Assembly: GCA_964613045.1 (NCBI GenBank)
Contig: CAZTFS010000011.1
Location: 1-31,781 of the forward strand
DNA: 31,781 nucleotides
Reading direction: 5' to 3'
Source: UBA1081 sp964613045
Lineage (GTDB): Bacteria; Bacillota; Clostridia; Oscillospirales; Acutalibacteraceae
The notes below the pieces were generated by a model. The model saw only the letters and a list, made by a program, of their open reading frames with translations. It ran no database searches and was not told where the DNA came from. Below are positions 7,172-15,149 of this stretch, piece by piece (positions within the stretch are counted from its first letter, which is position 1; each line of letters starts with the position of its first letter). Both the position numbers and the translations under genes were made by a program.

Positions 7172-8320
7172 ATGAAATCATCAAAAATGAAAAAGGTACT
7201 TTTTACAATGCTTACACTTGTCGCAGTGTTTATGCTGTTCACGGTAACTGCATATGCTGAGGATTACGGTAACTTTTCTTATTCCGCCGTTGAACCCGAA
7301 GACGGTGAGGATTTTGAAGCCTATATCGAGATCACAGGTTACAGCATAAATGACGAAGAGCTCGGTGCAGTAATCGTTATACCCGATAATATTGAGGATG
7401 TTCCTGTTACTACTGTTTCAGCATCTGCATTCTCAGGTAAGGAGCTTCTCGGTGAGGTCATCATCCCCGAAGGTGTTACCGCTATCGAAAACGCAGCATT
7501 CAGAAACTGTAAGGATCTGAAGGTTGTTGTTATTCCCGATTCTGTTACATATATCGGCGATTCCGCATTCCAGGGATGTGAGTCTCTTGAGTATGTTCTT
7601 ATCGGAAACGGCACGAAGATCATCGGTGATATCGCATTCAAGGATTGTACATCACTTAAAGTCGTATCTCTCGGTTCTTCCGTTGAGAAGATCGGTGCAG
7701 GAGCATTCTTCGGTTGTCCCGAATTAAAGTATGTAAGAATCCCTGCTTCTGTTTCCTCTGTTGAATCTCTTGCATTCGGCTTTGTTCAGAACGGTGATAT
7801 TGAATCTGCTGTTGAGGGCTTTACATTCTACAGTGCATCAGAAAATGCTGTTGTTGAGTCTTACATCTCAAAGTATTCGGCAAGCTCCGCTGAAGATGTT
7901 TCGGCTGTTGCTTCTGCTGCTCTTACAGTAGTTAACGACAGTGCTGAATGTGCTGCTGCTGATTACGTAACTGTCAGAAATGCAACAGAGTCTTATGACG
8001 GACTTGACGTTGCTGCTTGTGAAGTTTGCGGTGTCGTTGCAACAAGAGCTAATACTGATATCGTTTCCACAGATGCAGGCTCATCAGCACTTGCTACACT
8101 CATTATAATTGTTGTTCTTGTTGTTGTATTTGCAATTATTGTTGTATGGTACATCAAGAAGTCCAAGAAGAGAAGAATTGCATCAATCGAAGCATACAAA
8201 GCAGGAAAGCCTCTTCCCGATGCTGAAGCTAAGGAGAGAGACGAAAAAAAGGCTGAAGAAAAGTATGCCAAGAAGCGTGCAAAGCAGGAAGCAAGCCTGA
8301 AAAAGTATATTGACATGTAA
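7172..8320 (+). CDS. BspA-like leucine-rich repeat protein anchored by a C-terminal TM helix
   Basis: 382 aa. Signal peptide 1-29 (cleavage after TAYA). Residues ~66-205 contain about five LRR_5/BspA-type repeats of ~23 residues (VIIPEGVTAIENAAFRNC, VVIPDSVTYIGDSAFQGC, SLGSSVEKIGAGAFFGC). A Ser/Ala/Val-rich spacer follows with a CEVC pair (C283, C286). A TM helix at ~306-327 is followed by a basic, helical cytoplasmic tail of ~55 residues (KKSKKRR ... KKAEEKYAKKRAKQEASLKK). BspA-like proteins often bind host or bacterial surfaces; the ligand here is unknown. Anchoring by a TM plus charged tail instead of an LPxTG signal is notable. GGAG lies 8 nt before the ATG; a strong terminator follows, so the gene is monocistronic. 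Confidence 0.85.
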   Translation: MKSSKMKKVLFTMLTLVAVFMLFTVTAYAEDYGNFSYSAVEPEDGEDFEAYIEITGYSINDEELGAVIVIPDNIEDVPVTTVSASAFSGKELLGEVIIPEGVTAIENAAFRNCKDLKVVVIPDSVTYIGDSAFQGCESLEYVLIGNGTKIIGDIAFKDCTSLKVVSLGSSVEKIGAGAFFGCPELKYVRIPASVSSVESLAFGFVQNGDIESAVEGFTFYSASENAVVESYISKYSASSAEDVSAVASAALTVVNDSAECAAADYVTVRNATESYDGLDVAACEVCGVVATRANTDIVSTDAGSSALATLIIIVVLVVVFAIIVVWYIKKSKKRRIASIEAYKAGKPLPDAEAKERDEKKAEEKYAKKRAKQEASLKKYIDM

Positions 8321-8331
8321 ATGTTATAAAG

Positions 8332-8360
8332 CAGATGGAGTTTGCTCCATCTGTTTTTTA
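8332..8360 (+). terminator. Rho-independent terminator of the LRR membrane protein gene
   Basis: Perfect 9-bp stem (CAGATGGAG 8332-8340, CTCCATCTG 8345-8353), TTTG loop, then six Ts. Confidence 0.92.
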
Positions 8361-8435
8361 CTTTATAGGAAACTGCGTGTCCGTAAAGCAAAAACAAGTA
8401 TGTCCTTTAGAAAGCCTGCTCTGTACGCTCTGAGA

Positions 8436-8472
8436 CGTATATATAGTTTTTTATCAAAAAACTATATATACG
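8436..8472. repeat. Perfect 17-bp AT-rich palindrome
   Basis: CGTATATATAGTTTTTT (8436-8452) is fully complementary to 8456-8472, with a 3-nt loop ATC. It lies between two convergent terminators. It is not a typical GC-rich terminator; it could be a cruciform-forming or bidirectional back-up terminator. The rest of the 8361-8520 spacer shows nothing recognisable. Confidence 0.7.
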
Positions 8473-8512
8473 GTGGATTGCTTTTAATTCCAATGAAGCT
8501 GTGAATATCATT

Positions 8513-8559
8513 TTGACAAAATAAAAATCACCGATAATGCTGACGCATATCGGTGATTT
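8513..8559 (-). terminator. Terminator of the SGNH hydrolase gene
   Basis: AAATCACCGAT (8525-8535) pairs with ATCGGTGATTT (8549-8559). A bulged A and a further ATGC/GCAT pair close on a TGAC loop. On the minus strand the stem is followed by TTATTTTG. It sits ~35 nt after the stop at 8593. Confidence 0.85.
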
Positions 8560-8592
8560 CCATTATTGTCAGATTAGTTTAATTCTCTAAAA

Positions 8593-9936
8593 TTAAAGAA
8601 TGTCAATATAATCCTTGATTATAACTGCAGCCTCAGCTCTTGTAAGAGTACGGCGTATGTTGCTGACTCCGCCATTAAATACAAGCTTGAGTGTTGTGAT
8701 AAGTGCCTTGAGGTTGCAAAGGAAATTATTTCCACTGTTGTTTTTAACCATGTTGAAACATGCTAATGCGGTGTCAATCAATGTTGCATTTTCATCAGGA
8801 TCAGAAGCATCAACAATCTCTGCACCGCAAGCATTGAACACGGTTTCAGCGAGCTGTCCCTTTGTAAGGAGCATATCATATCCGAATTCTGTTTCGGATG
8901 TACCATTCATTATGCCTTTCTGATAAAGATACTCAATTGCCTTGTATTCTTTTGCATTCTTTGCTACATCTGTATAGGGGAAATTTGCATCGGGAAGAGC
9001 TTCAAGAATTTTATCTGCAATAAATCTGTGTCCTTCAAGACTGGGATGATTCTGCTCGCAAACTGTACCGGCTGTATCTACGTAAATATAGCCGTATTTT
9101 TCAGCACCTTCGATCATCGGTGTATTTGCGTAATCAACGATCACCTGGCTTACACTGAGTTTAACTAATGCAGCTTCATTTGCATCTGCTGTTTCCTGAT
9201 CCTGTACCATATTGTCGAACATACCGATCACAACAAGAGTAACATCAGGGTTCAAAGCATAAATATCTTCAATAACACAATTCCAGTTCTCAAAGAAGCT
9301 TTCAAAACCTTTCTGAAGTGCTGCAGGCAGAACTGTAATAAGATCGGGAAGTGCACCGCAAAGACAAGCAATATCAATAAGAGATTCAACCATATCTGCA
9401 TCTGCACCGGCATTCTCAAGGTATTCTCTTGCCCGTGTCATAAATTCCTCGTTCTTTTCCTGGAATTTATCCATCTCTTCATAAATATGCCAGCCTACAT
9501 AAGAACCCCAGTCATTACCGCCAACATTCAGCGTGATAAGACCTGCGTTTGCAACAGCCTCACGGATTAAGGGAATACGCCATTCCATCTCTTCATCATC
9601 GATAGAATAAAAGAGGAAGCGGTCTGCTTCATAATCATCCTCAAAAATGTAACGCAGATCAACAGTTCTGAATCCTACACAAGCCATAGGATAATATTCA
9701 ACACCCAGGTCATCCGCTACAAAAGCACCGTATGAACCTTCAACACGTACGAAACGTGTTTCTTTTTCTTCAACGTCGCTCCAACCGCTTGCAACGCTGT
9801 CTCCGAGAAGAACATAAGAACCGTAGTTCTCATATTTTTTCTCATATTCTGCAGCTGATACAAAACAAGTGAAAATACCTGACATCATCAGTACAGTAAG
9901 TATGATTGCCAAACTTTTTTTTATAAACTTTTTCAT
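8593..9936 (-). CDS. Secreted SGNH/GDSL hydrolase with C-terminal SLH region
   Basis: ATG at 9936 is preceded by AAGGAGG and begins a clear signal peptide (MKKFIKKSLAIILTVLMMSG, cleavage near VSA|AE, residue 28). The longer upstream reading overlaps the promoter. The mature protein is an SGNH esterase/lipase: block I GDS (45-47, nucleophile S47), block III GGND (139-142, N141), block V EQNHPSLEGH with H297. The acid normally found three residues before the catalytic His is Asp; here it is Glu294. Residues ~319-371 (YTDV.KNAKEYKAIEYLYQKGIMNGTSETEF, then TKGQLAETVF) form one SLH repeat, and LTRAEAAVIIKDYID at the C-terminus is the end of a second, partly degenerate one. The protein is probably held on the cell wall and deacylates a glycan or lipid; the substrate is unknown. 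Confidence 0.88.
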   Translation of the reverse strand: MKKFIKKSLAIILTVLMMSGIFTCFVSAAEYEKKYENYGSYVLLGDSVASGWSDVEEKETRFVRVEGSYGAFVADDLGVEYYPMACVGFRTVDLRYIFEDDYEADRFLFYSIDDEEMEWRIPLIREAVANAGLITLNVGGNDWGSYVGWHIYEEMDKFQEKNEEFMTRAREYLENAGADADMVESLIDIACLCGALPDLITVLPAALQKGFESFFENWNCVIEDIYALNPDVTLVVIGMFDNMVQDQETADANEAALVKLSVSQVIVDYANTPMIEGAEKYGYIYVDTAGTVCEQNHPSLEGHRFIADKILEALPDANFPYTDVAKNAKEYKAIEYLYQKGIMNGTSETEFGYDMLLTKGQLAETVFNACGAEIVDASDPDENATLIDTALACFNMVKNNSGNNFLCNLKALITTLKLVFNGGVSNIRRTLTRAEAAVIIKDYIDIL

Positions 9937-9988
9937 ATCCCGACCTCCTTGTTTTATTTTATAATATGAAATGTTTATTAACAACAAA

Positions 9989-10017
9989 ATAATATCACAC
10001 TTTTTATTGTTAGTCAA
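9989..10017 (-). promoter_or_regulatory. Promoter of the SGNH hydrolase gene
   Basis: TTGACT, 17-nt spacer, TATTAT on the minus strand, giving a leader of ~47 nt before the ATG at 9936. Confidence 0.7.
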
Positions 10018-10253
10018 TAAAATAGCTTCCCAAAATATTGCAAATACATACATTGGAGAGCAGGAAGGTTGTGATATGCTTTTAGATCAAATAACCGTCA
10101 GAATATGAATATTCGCTTAAATGCAAACTTTTCATTTTAGCTTTTATTTTTTTGTTTATTTATCAAAATCTATGTGTAGCCGTTTTATTGCAACCGTTCA
10201 GATGTGTCTTGCAGGGTTATTATTAAATTGCGTCATTTCGGACGTGGTTACGA
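10018..10253. other. Intergenic stretch without recognised feature
   Basis: AT-rich sequence between the SGNH promoter and the DUF1294 stop. No RNA gene or clear terminator is visible; only a small GAATAT/ATATTC palindrome near 10098. The DUF1294 unit therefore lacks an obvious terminator. Confidence 0.6.
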
Positions 10254-10526
10254 TTAAAAAAATATAATGGCAATGATGATTGCGATGTGCAGAATTATCA
10301 TGATCGGCAGTCCTGCCATAAAACTCTTATGTTGGGTCTTGTGTCGGATAAGGTGCATTGTTATATACATTCCTGTAGCACCGCCGAAGAAGCCCGCCGC
10401 AAGTAAAGCTTTTTCGGATATTCTGCGTTTTCCCTTTTTTGCCGCACGCTTGTCGTACGCTGTCATAATTATGCCGACAATGCTCATTATCGAGAAAAAT
10501 ATAAGCAGATATGCACTTTTATCCAT
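10254..10526 (-). CDS. DUF1294 family small membrane protein
   Basis: 90 aa with a TM segment at ~5-22, a conserved YDKRAAKKGKRRISEKALL motif, the GGATGMYITMHLIRHKTQHKSF signature and a C-terminal TM (~70-90). This matches the DUF1294 family, inner-membrane proteins of unknown function. The ATG lies inside the last codons of the upstream nitroreductase gene (8-nt overlap), so translation is coupled. Start taken as the first ATG, the normal N-terminus of the family. Confidence 0.88.
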   Translation of the reverse strand: MDKSAYLLIFFSIMSIVGIIMTAYDKRAAKKGKRRISEKALLAAGFFGGATGMYITMHLIRHKTQHKSFMAGLPIMIILHIAIIIAIIFF

Positions 10527-11067
10527 TTTTTATGATCCTGAACTGTTCGGGCTTGCGTGCTTTGGGTACAGGGTCTTCATCTCCGTGCCCGACTGCCACT
10601 GCAATAAGGAAACGGTAATCCTCGGGGATATCGAGTCGAGCTTTCCACTTGTTGCCCTCAGAGTTGTCAAGCAGACCTCCGATGCTTCCGATTATGCATG
10701 TTCCCAAGCCCAGACTTTTTGCCGCAATCGCAATGTTTTCAGCCATAAGTCCGCCGTCCATGTAATTTTCACCTGTACCGTACATGAACATTACAGCGGG
10801 AGCATTCTGATAGAACGGATTCTTATCCCAGTTTGTATAAGCAGGAGTATCCCAGCCTACGAGATTTTTGAAATCGACATTCATTTCGTCGAGAAAAGCC
10901 TTGTCCTGTACAAATCTGATATGACAGGGCTGACCGTTTCTTCCGCTGGGAGCCCACATTGCACAGGTCAGAAGGGTTTCGATCTCCTCACGGGTCAGTT
11001 TTTCGTCAGTATATTCTCTTATTGTTCTTCTTGTAAGAATATTGTCAATAGTTTCGTTATGTATCAT
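10519..11067 (-). CDS. Nitroreductase family FMN oxidoreductase
   Basis: 182 aa from the ATG at 11067, preceded by CGGAG 8 nt upstream; in-frame upstream codons run into the intergenic hairpin. N-terminus TIDNILTRRTIREYTDEKLTREEIETLL followed by WAPSGRNGQPCHIRFV is the FMN-binding signature of the family; GGLMAENIAIAAKSLGLGTCIIG is the dimer/FMN helix; IAVAVGHGDEDP and RKPEQF end the fold. A cytoplasmic NAD(P)H-dependent reductase of nitro or quinone compounds; the physiological substrate cannot be inferred. Coupled to DUF1294 downstream and 74 nt after the yfbR-like stop, separated from it by a strong hairpin at 11096-11135. Confidence 0.9.
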   Translation of the reverse strand: MIHNETIDNILTRRTIREYTDEKLTREEIETLLTCAMWAPSGRNGQPCHIRFVQDKAFLDEMNVDFKNLVGWDTPAYTNWDKNPFYQNAPAVMFMYGTGENYMDGGLMAENIAIAAKSLGLGTCIIGSIGGLLDNSEGNKWKARLDIPEDYRFLIAVAVGHGDEDPVPKARKPEQFRIIKNG

Positions 11068-11095
11068 GTAAATTACTCCGTATGGCAAGCAATAA

Positions 11096-11135
11096 TTTGT
11101 CGGGGAGAATGCATTTTTTATTCTCCCTTGACAAA
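11096..11135. repeat. Intergenic palindrome with TTTGTC/GACAAA ends
   Basis: TTTGTC (11096-11101) and GACAAA (11130-11135) flank an 8-bp stem GGGAGAAT (11103-11110)/ATTCTCCC (11120-11127). No T-run follows in either direction on the outside. The core CAATAATTTGTCG at its left end also occurs (on the other strand) at ~19375 and ~31727, so it appears to belong to a dispersed palindromic family. Confidence 0.65.
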
Positions 11136-11141
11136 TCATGA

Positions 11142-11723
11142 TTATGTAAGCTGATCGAGGGTCAGCTCATAGCCGGGCAGAAATTCATCAATAAAATCCT
11201 TTATCTCCGGCATATTCATTCCGTTGAGCGACTCCAGTGTGGATTGCTCTGCTTTTGAAAACTCCAGATTGCCGGCTTTTCGCTCCTCGATACATTTTAT
11301 CAGTGCAGAGAGCTTGTCCGCTGCTTTTACAACGGTCCACAGCTCCCTGTCTTCATTATTTTTGTTGAAAAGAAACTCAAAATCTTCCCTCAGATCGCAG
11401 GGAAGTGTGCCCAGCAGTCTTTCAGAAGCAGATTCTTCCACTTTTTTGTATGCGTCCTTTATTTCAGGGTTGAAATATTTAACCGGCGTCGGCATATCGC
11501 CCGTGAGAATTTCGGGCATGTCATGATAAAGCCCCATAAGTGAAGCACGCTCTGAGTTGTATTTTTTACCGTATCGTCTGTTGCCTATAACGCAAAGTGC
11601 ATACGCAACAGCAGCCACTTCATGGGAATGCTGGCTGAGAGTTTCTTCGCTGGTGTTACGCATAAGTGCCCAGCGATTGATATATTTCATCCTTGACAGG
11701 AATGCATAGAAATTACTGCTCAA
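11142..11723 (-). CDS. yfbR: 5'-deoxynucleotidase YfbR-like HD phosphohydrolase
   Basis: 193 aa, close to the ~199 aa of E. coli YfbR. The N-terminus FYAFLSRMKYINRWALMRNTSEETLSQHSHEVA carries the R17-W18 pair and H34. The HD motif is YHDMPE (H67, D68, E71) followed by D76, and the last metal ligand is in KAADKLSA (D136). These match the Co2+/metal-dependent enzymes that remove phosphate from dAMP, dUMP and other 5'-deoxyribonucleotides in the cytoplasm, supporting nucleotide pool balance. Its stop is followed by the 11096-11135 hairpin; upstream the kdgK stop is 12 nt away, so kdgK, yfbR, the nitroreductase and DUF1294 may be one transcript. Confidence 0.9.
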   Translation of the reverse strand: MSSNFYAFLSRMKYINRWALMRNTSEETLSQHSHEVAAVAYALCVIGNRRYGKKYNSERASLMGLYHDMPEILTGDMPTPVKYFNPEIKDAYKKVEESASERLLGTLPCDLREDFEFLFNKNNEDRELWTVVKAADKLSALIKCIEERKAGNLEFSKAEQSTLESLNGMNMPEIKDFIDEFLPGYELTLDQLT

Positions 11724-11735
11724 AATAGTTTCCTC

Positions 11736-12836
11736 TTATCTCTGAACTCTTGCACCTGCACCGCCGATGATACCTTCAACCTCTTTAAGTCTTGCGGTTG
11801 AAGTGTCGCCGGGAGTTGTCATTGCAAGTGCACCGTGTGCAACGCCGTAGTTAACTGCTTTCTGTGCATCATCATAAGTCATAATGCCGTAAATAAGACC
11901 GGAAGCAAAGGAGTCACCGCCGCCTACACGGTCAAGAATCTCAAGACCGGGCAGCTCAAGTCCCTTGTAAACTTCGCCGTTTGCGTATACCATTGCACTC
12001 CAGTCGTTTACTGTTGCAGTCTTAACTGTACGGAGTGTTGTTGCGATTACTTTGAAGTTGGGATATACCTTGCAGACCTCACCGAGCATCTTGACATAAC
12101 CGTCGAGATTTAATTCTTTAAGGTTTTCGTCATTTCCTTCGATCTCGAAACCGAGACATGCTGTGAAGTCCTCTTCGTTGCCGATCATAACATCAATATA
12201 GGGAGCAATAGTCTTGTTGACTTCCTGAGCTTTTGCTTTTCCGCCGATATCATTCCAGAGGGAGGGACGGTAATTAAGGTCATAGGAGACGATAGTGCCG
12301 TACTTCTTTGCAGCCTTGACTGCTTCTATGGTAACTTCTGCTGTGGTTTCTGAAAGAGCCGCAAAGATACCGCCTGTGTGAAGCCATCTTACGCCAAGAG
12401 TGCCGAAGATATAATCCCAGTCTATATCGCCCGGTTTAAGCTGAGAAACTGCTGTATTGCCTCTGTCGGAAACGCCTGACGCACCTCTGATGCCGTAGCC
12501 ACGTTCTGTGAAGTTAAGACCGTTTCTTACCGTTCTTCCTGTTCCGTCATAGGGAACCCACTTTACAAATGATGTGTCAACTCCGCCCTGAAGCATAAAA
12601 TCTTCAACGAGTCTGCCTACGTCATTGTCAGCAAGAGCTGTGACGATTGCTGTCTTCATGCCGAAACAGCGTCTTAATCCTCTTGCAACATTGTATTCGC
12701 CGCCGCCTTCCCACACACGGAATGAACGGGCATTTCTGACTCTCATTTCGCCGGGATCAAGTCTGAGCATAACTTCACCCAGAGAGATCATATCAAACTG
12801 ACAATCTTCTTTTTTTCTTAAATTAATAAGTGCCAT
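11736..12836 (-). CDS. kdgK: 2-keto-3-deoxygluconate kinase-type PfkB sugar kinase
   Basis: 366 aa from the ATG at 12836, with GGAGG 8 nt upstream; the longer frame would reach into the promoter. Ribokinase/PfkB fold: substrate-binding SLGEVMLRLDPGE near the N-terminus, WEGGGEYNVARGL, FTERGYGIRGASG and the catalytic anion-hole motif DRVGGGDSFASG (302-313, base D308). The GGGD variant with this N-terminus is typical of firmicute KDG kinases, which phosphorylate 2-keto-3-deoxygluconate from pectin or alginate breakdown to KDPG. No KDPG aldolase is visible nearby, so another acidic or keto sugar remains possible. Confidence 0.82.
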   Translation of the reverse strand: MALINLRKKEDCQFDMISLGEVMLRLDPGEMRVRNARSFRVWEGGGEYNVARGLRRCFGMKTAIVTALADNDVGRLVEDFMLQGGVDTSFVKWVPYDGTGRTVRNGLNFTERGYGIRGASGVSDRGNTAVSQLKPGDIDWDYIFGTLGVRWLHTGGIFAALSETTAEVTIEAVKAAKKYGTIVSYDLNYRPSLWNDIGGKAKAQEVNKTIAPYIDVMIGNEEDFTACLGFEIEGNDENLKELNLDGYVKMLGEVCKVYPNFKVIATTLRTVKTATVNDWSAMVYANGEVYKGLELPGLEILDRVGGGDSFASGLIYGIMTYDDAQKAVNYGVAHGALAMTTPGDTSTARLKEVEGIIGGAGARVQR

Positions 12837-12870
12837 GACAATAGCCTCCGAATCATATTTAATCATTTTA

Positions 12871-12899
12871 ATTATACCCGCAATTACACCGTATTTCAA
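12871..12899 (-). promoter_or_regulatory. Promoter of the kdgK unit
   Basis: TTGAAA, 17-nt spacer, TATAAT on the minus strand, 35 nt before the ATG at 12836. Confidence 0.75.
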
Positions 12900-12903
12900 G
12901 GTG

Positions 12904-13049
12904 ATATTAATATTTTCAGACAGAAANNNNNNNNNNNNNNNNNNNNNNNNNNNNNNNNNNNNNNNNNNNNNNNNNNNNNNNNNNNNNNNNNNNNNNNNNN
13001 NNNNNNNNNNNNNNNNNNNNNNNNNNATATTAATATTTTCAGACAGAAA
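12904..13049. other. Scaffold gap of 100 Ns flanked by an identical 23-mer
   Basis: Positions 12927-13026 are N. The 23 bases before the gap (12904-12926) and the 23 after it (13027-13049) are identical (start ATATTAATATTTTCAG, end ACAGAAA). The simplest reading is that the two contigs overlap and the true gap is nil; a repeat array that could not be assembled is the alternative. Confidence 0.85.
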
Positions 13050-13080
13050 ATTAAATTTCTCTCTTTTCTTCGCAACTTTG

Positions 13081-13109
13081 TTGACATAAATTCTTTTATA
13101 GGTTATAAT
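13081..13109 (+). promoter_or_regulatory. Perfect consensus promoter of the LRR-dockerin gene
   Basis: TTGACA (13081-13086), 17 nt, TATAAT (13104-13109), 46 nt before the ATG, as for the LRR gene at 7172. Confidence 0.8.
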
Positions 13110-13155
13110 AAATTTAACTGTTGCTGTTGCAACGAAAAAGGGAGGATACTTTAAA

Positions 13156-14985
13156 ATGAAATCAAAAAAGATTTGTCATCGTATTCTTAGCTTCATCCTT
13201 TCGGCAATTATGCTTCTGAGTGTTTGCTCTGTTGTTGCTTTTGCTGAGGATTATTCTTTTACCTACTATTTTGCAAACGAAAATATGACAGAGATCTATA
13301 TAACAGGCTTCAGAGGCACTGTTCCCGAAAACGGTGTTGTTGTTATTCCCGATACTGTCAATGATTTTGCTGTTGTCGGTATTGCTGAATATGCATTTGA
13401 ATATCTCGAGGAGCTTGAGGGTGTAGTTATTCCCGACAACCTCGAATATATTGATGAAAATGCATTTTACGGCTGCGGTCCTGTTGAAGTTATTTACAGC
13501 AGTAATTATGAAGATGATGATTTCACATCCTCCGATTGGATTGACAATCATGAGCAGGACTTTATTATAAGCGGCACAACACTTGTGGGCTATAAGGGTA
13601 ATGACTCTGTTATTGCTGTTCCCTATAATTGTACAGCTATTGCAGACGGTGCATTCAAAAACAATACAAATATCACAGCACTTTATATAGAAAAGGATGT
13701 TGTCAGAATCGGCGAAAGTGCATTTGAAGGCTGTACAAATCTTGAAACAGTTGTTGTCGGTGACGGCAACGGTGCAATTGATATCGGCAAAAATGCATTT
13801 AAGGGTACACCCTGGCTTGAAAATTATCCCGGTGCATATGTTGTTCTCGGAACAACACTTGTTAAGTATAAGGGCACATCCGAAAGCGTTTCGGTTCCCA
13901 ATGTCATTTCTGCAATAGCAGGCGGTGCATTTACCTCTGACGAGCAGACTCCCGTTCTTGCATTTAAGGTCAAAGTTCCGCAGTCAGTTGAAATATTCTC
14001 TGAAGATTGTTTCTTCCTTTACGATTCGGTAACGGCAGTTTATCCTCAGATCCGTGTTTATGACGGCTCTGCAGCTCAGGCTTACTGTGAGGAAAACGGA
14101 ATCAGCTATGTTGTTTCCGCATTGCCGGGCGATGCTGACGGTGACGGAAAGGTAACTGCGGCTGATGCAAGATATGTTCTTCGTGTTGCGGCAAAGCTCG
14201 AAAAGCCTGTTTCCGATGCTGAAACACTTGAGGTCGCAGACGTAAGCGGTAACAACAAGATCGCAGCTGATGATGCAAGAATCATTCTCCGGATTGCTGC
14301 GAAGCTTGATAATTACTCTGCGGGCGAGCTTCTTTCCATGCCCAGAACAGATTATGAGCTTATGCTTTATGTTTCAAATACGATTTCTCTTGCAAAAGCT
14401 TACGGATGCTCATATTCTAAATTTGCATATCAGGAGATAACCGCTTCCGATATTAATCTTAACTCAAAAACGTATTTAGATCAGTTTGCAAACGAGCTTA
14501 CACCTGCAAGCAAGGCTGTGACCGTCACTTATGACAAGGATTCTGAAGATGCAATAAATAATCTTTATGATATCACACTTGTGGATTCAGAAAAGATAAA
14601 ATCATACAGTTGTGTTATTCAGGACGGATATTACGTTATCAGTCTCACTCTTAAAGATGAATCTGCAAACATGGACGATCCTGATGCAACAACATTTACG
14701 GAGCAGATGTTCCCCGTAGTCAAGGCCTCTCACTATGTTAATGCAATAAAAGGTAAATACTGGTCTTCAAATGTTAAAGGCAGTATGTCTTACAGGGATT
14801 GTACACTTGAGATGAAGGTTTCAATAGGCTCGGGTATGATTCATAGTATGTCTCTTACAATGAATTATGATTTTGAGATATCGGGCAAGATCTTAGGTAT
14901 CAGCGTCAAGGGTGATAAAGGTCCGGCAACAGCAACAAGAACTGATGTTATAAAATATACAAATTTCTCATATTTTGATATTTGA
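13156..14985 (+). CDS. Secreted BspA-like LRR protein with type I dockerin and unknown C-terminal domain
   Basis: 609 aa; GGGAGG 10 nt before the ATG. Signal peptide 1-30 (cleavage after VAFA). Two LRR_5 blocks (~60-110 and ~155-260) contain repeats such as VVIPDTVNDFAVVGIAEYAF and RIGESAFEGC, with DFIISGTTLVGYKG and AYVVLGTTLVKYKG strands marking two similar halves. Residues ~324-386 form a type I dockerin: first calcium loop GDADGDGKVTAADA (D326, D328, D330, D337) with helix RYVLRVAAKL, second loop ADVSGNNKIAADDA with RIILRIAAKL. Residues ~395-609 are a beta-rich domain I do not recognise. The dockerin implies docking to a cohesin-bearing scaffoldin on the cell surface; no cohesin is in this window. 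It may bind rather than cleave substrate, since no catalytic domain is evident. Confidence 0.88.
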   Translation: MKSKKICHRILSFILSAIMLLSVCSVVAFAEDYSFTYYFANENMTEIYITGFRGTVPENGVVVIPDTVNDFAVVGIAEYAFEYLEELEGVVIPDNLEYIDENAFYGCGPVEVIYSSNYEDDDFTSSDWIDNHEQDFIISGTTLVGYKGNDSVIAVPYNCTAIADGAFKNNTNITALYIEKDVVRIGESAFEGCTNLETVVVGDGNGAIDIGKNAFKGTPWLENYPGAYVVLGTTLVKYKGTSESVSVPNVISAIAGGAFTSDEQTPVLAFKVKVPQSVEIFSEDCFFLYDSVTAVYPQIRVYDGSAAQAYCEENGISYVVSALPGDADGDGKVTAADARYVLRVAAKLEKPVSDAETLEVADVSGNNKIAADDARIILRIAAKLDNYSAGELLSMPRTDYELMLYVSNTISLAKAYGCSYSKFAYQEITASDINLNSKTYLDQFANELTPASKAVTVTYDKDSEDAINNLYDITLVDSEKIKSYSCVIQDGYYVISLTLKDESANMDDPDATTFTEQMFPVVKASHYVNAIKGKYWSSNVKGSMSYRDCTLEMKVSIGSGMIHSMSLTMNYDFEISGKILGISVKGDKGPATATRTDVIKYTNFSYFDI

Positions 14986-14993
14986 TCTTATTC

Positions 14994-15024
14994 CGGCGGC
15001 AGCAATGCCGCCGTTTTCTTTTTT
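14994..15024 (+). terminator. Terminator of the LRR-dockerin gene
   Basis: CGGCGGCA (14994-15001) pairs with TGCCGCCG (15006-15013) around a GCAA tetraloop, followed by TTTTCTTTTTT. Confidence 0.95.
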
Positions 15025-15149
15025 CATTCGGAAAATGCATAATGCTCAGGAATGGCGGAGAAATGCAAATTTTTATTGTATATCTCTTTACAATAATTAT
15101 TCCGTTATGTTATTATAATTACATCTGAATTTGAAGGGAGAATCTTGTT

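Noticed and set aside
10267..11154. A 295-codon open frame on the plus strand
   Set aside because: It is antisense to DUF1294 and the nitroreductase, both clear families; its translation has no domain logic.
12904..13049. CRISPR-like repeat at the gap
   Set aside because: Only two copies of the 23-mer are visible, exactly at contig ends, with no cas genes nearby; contig overlap explains it better.
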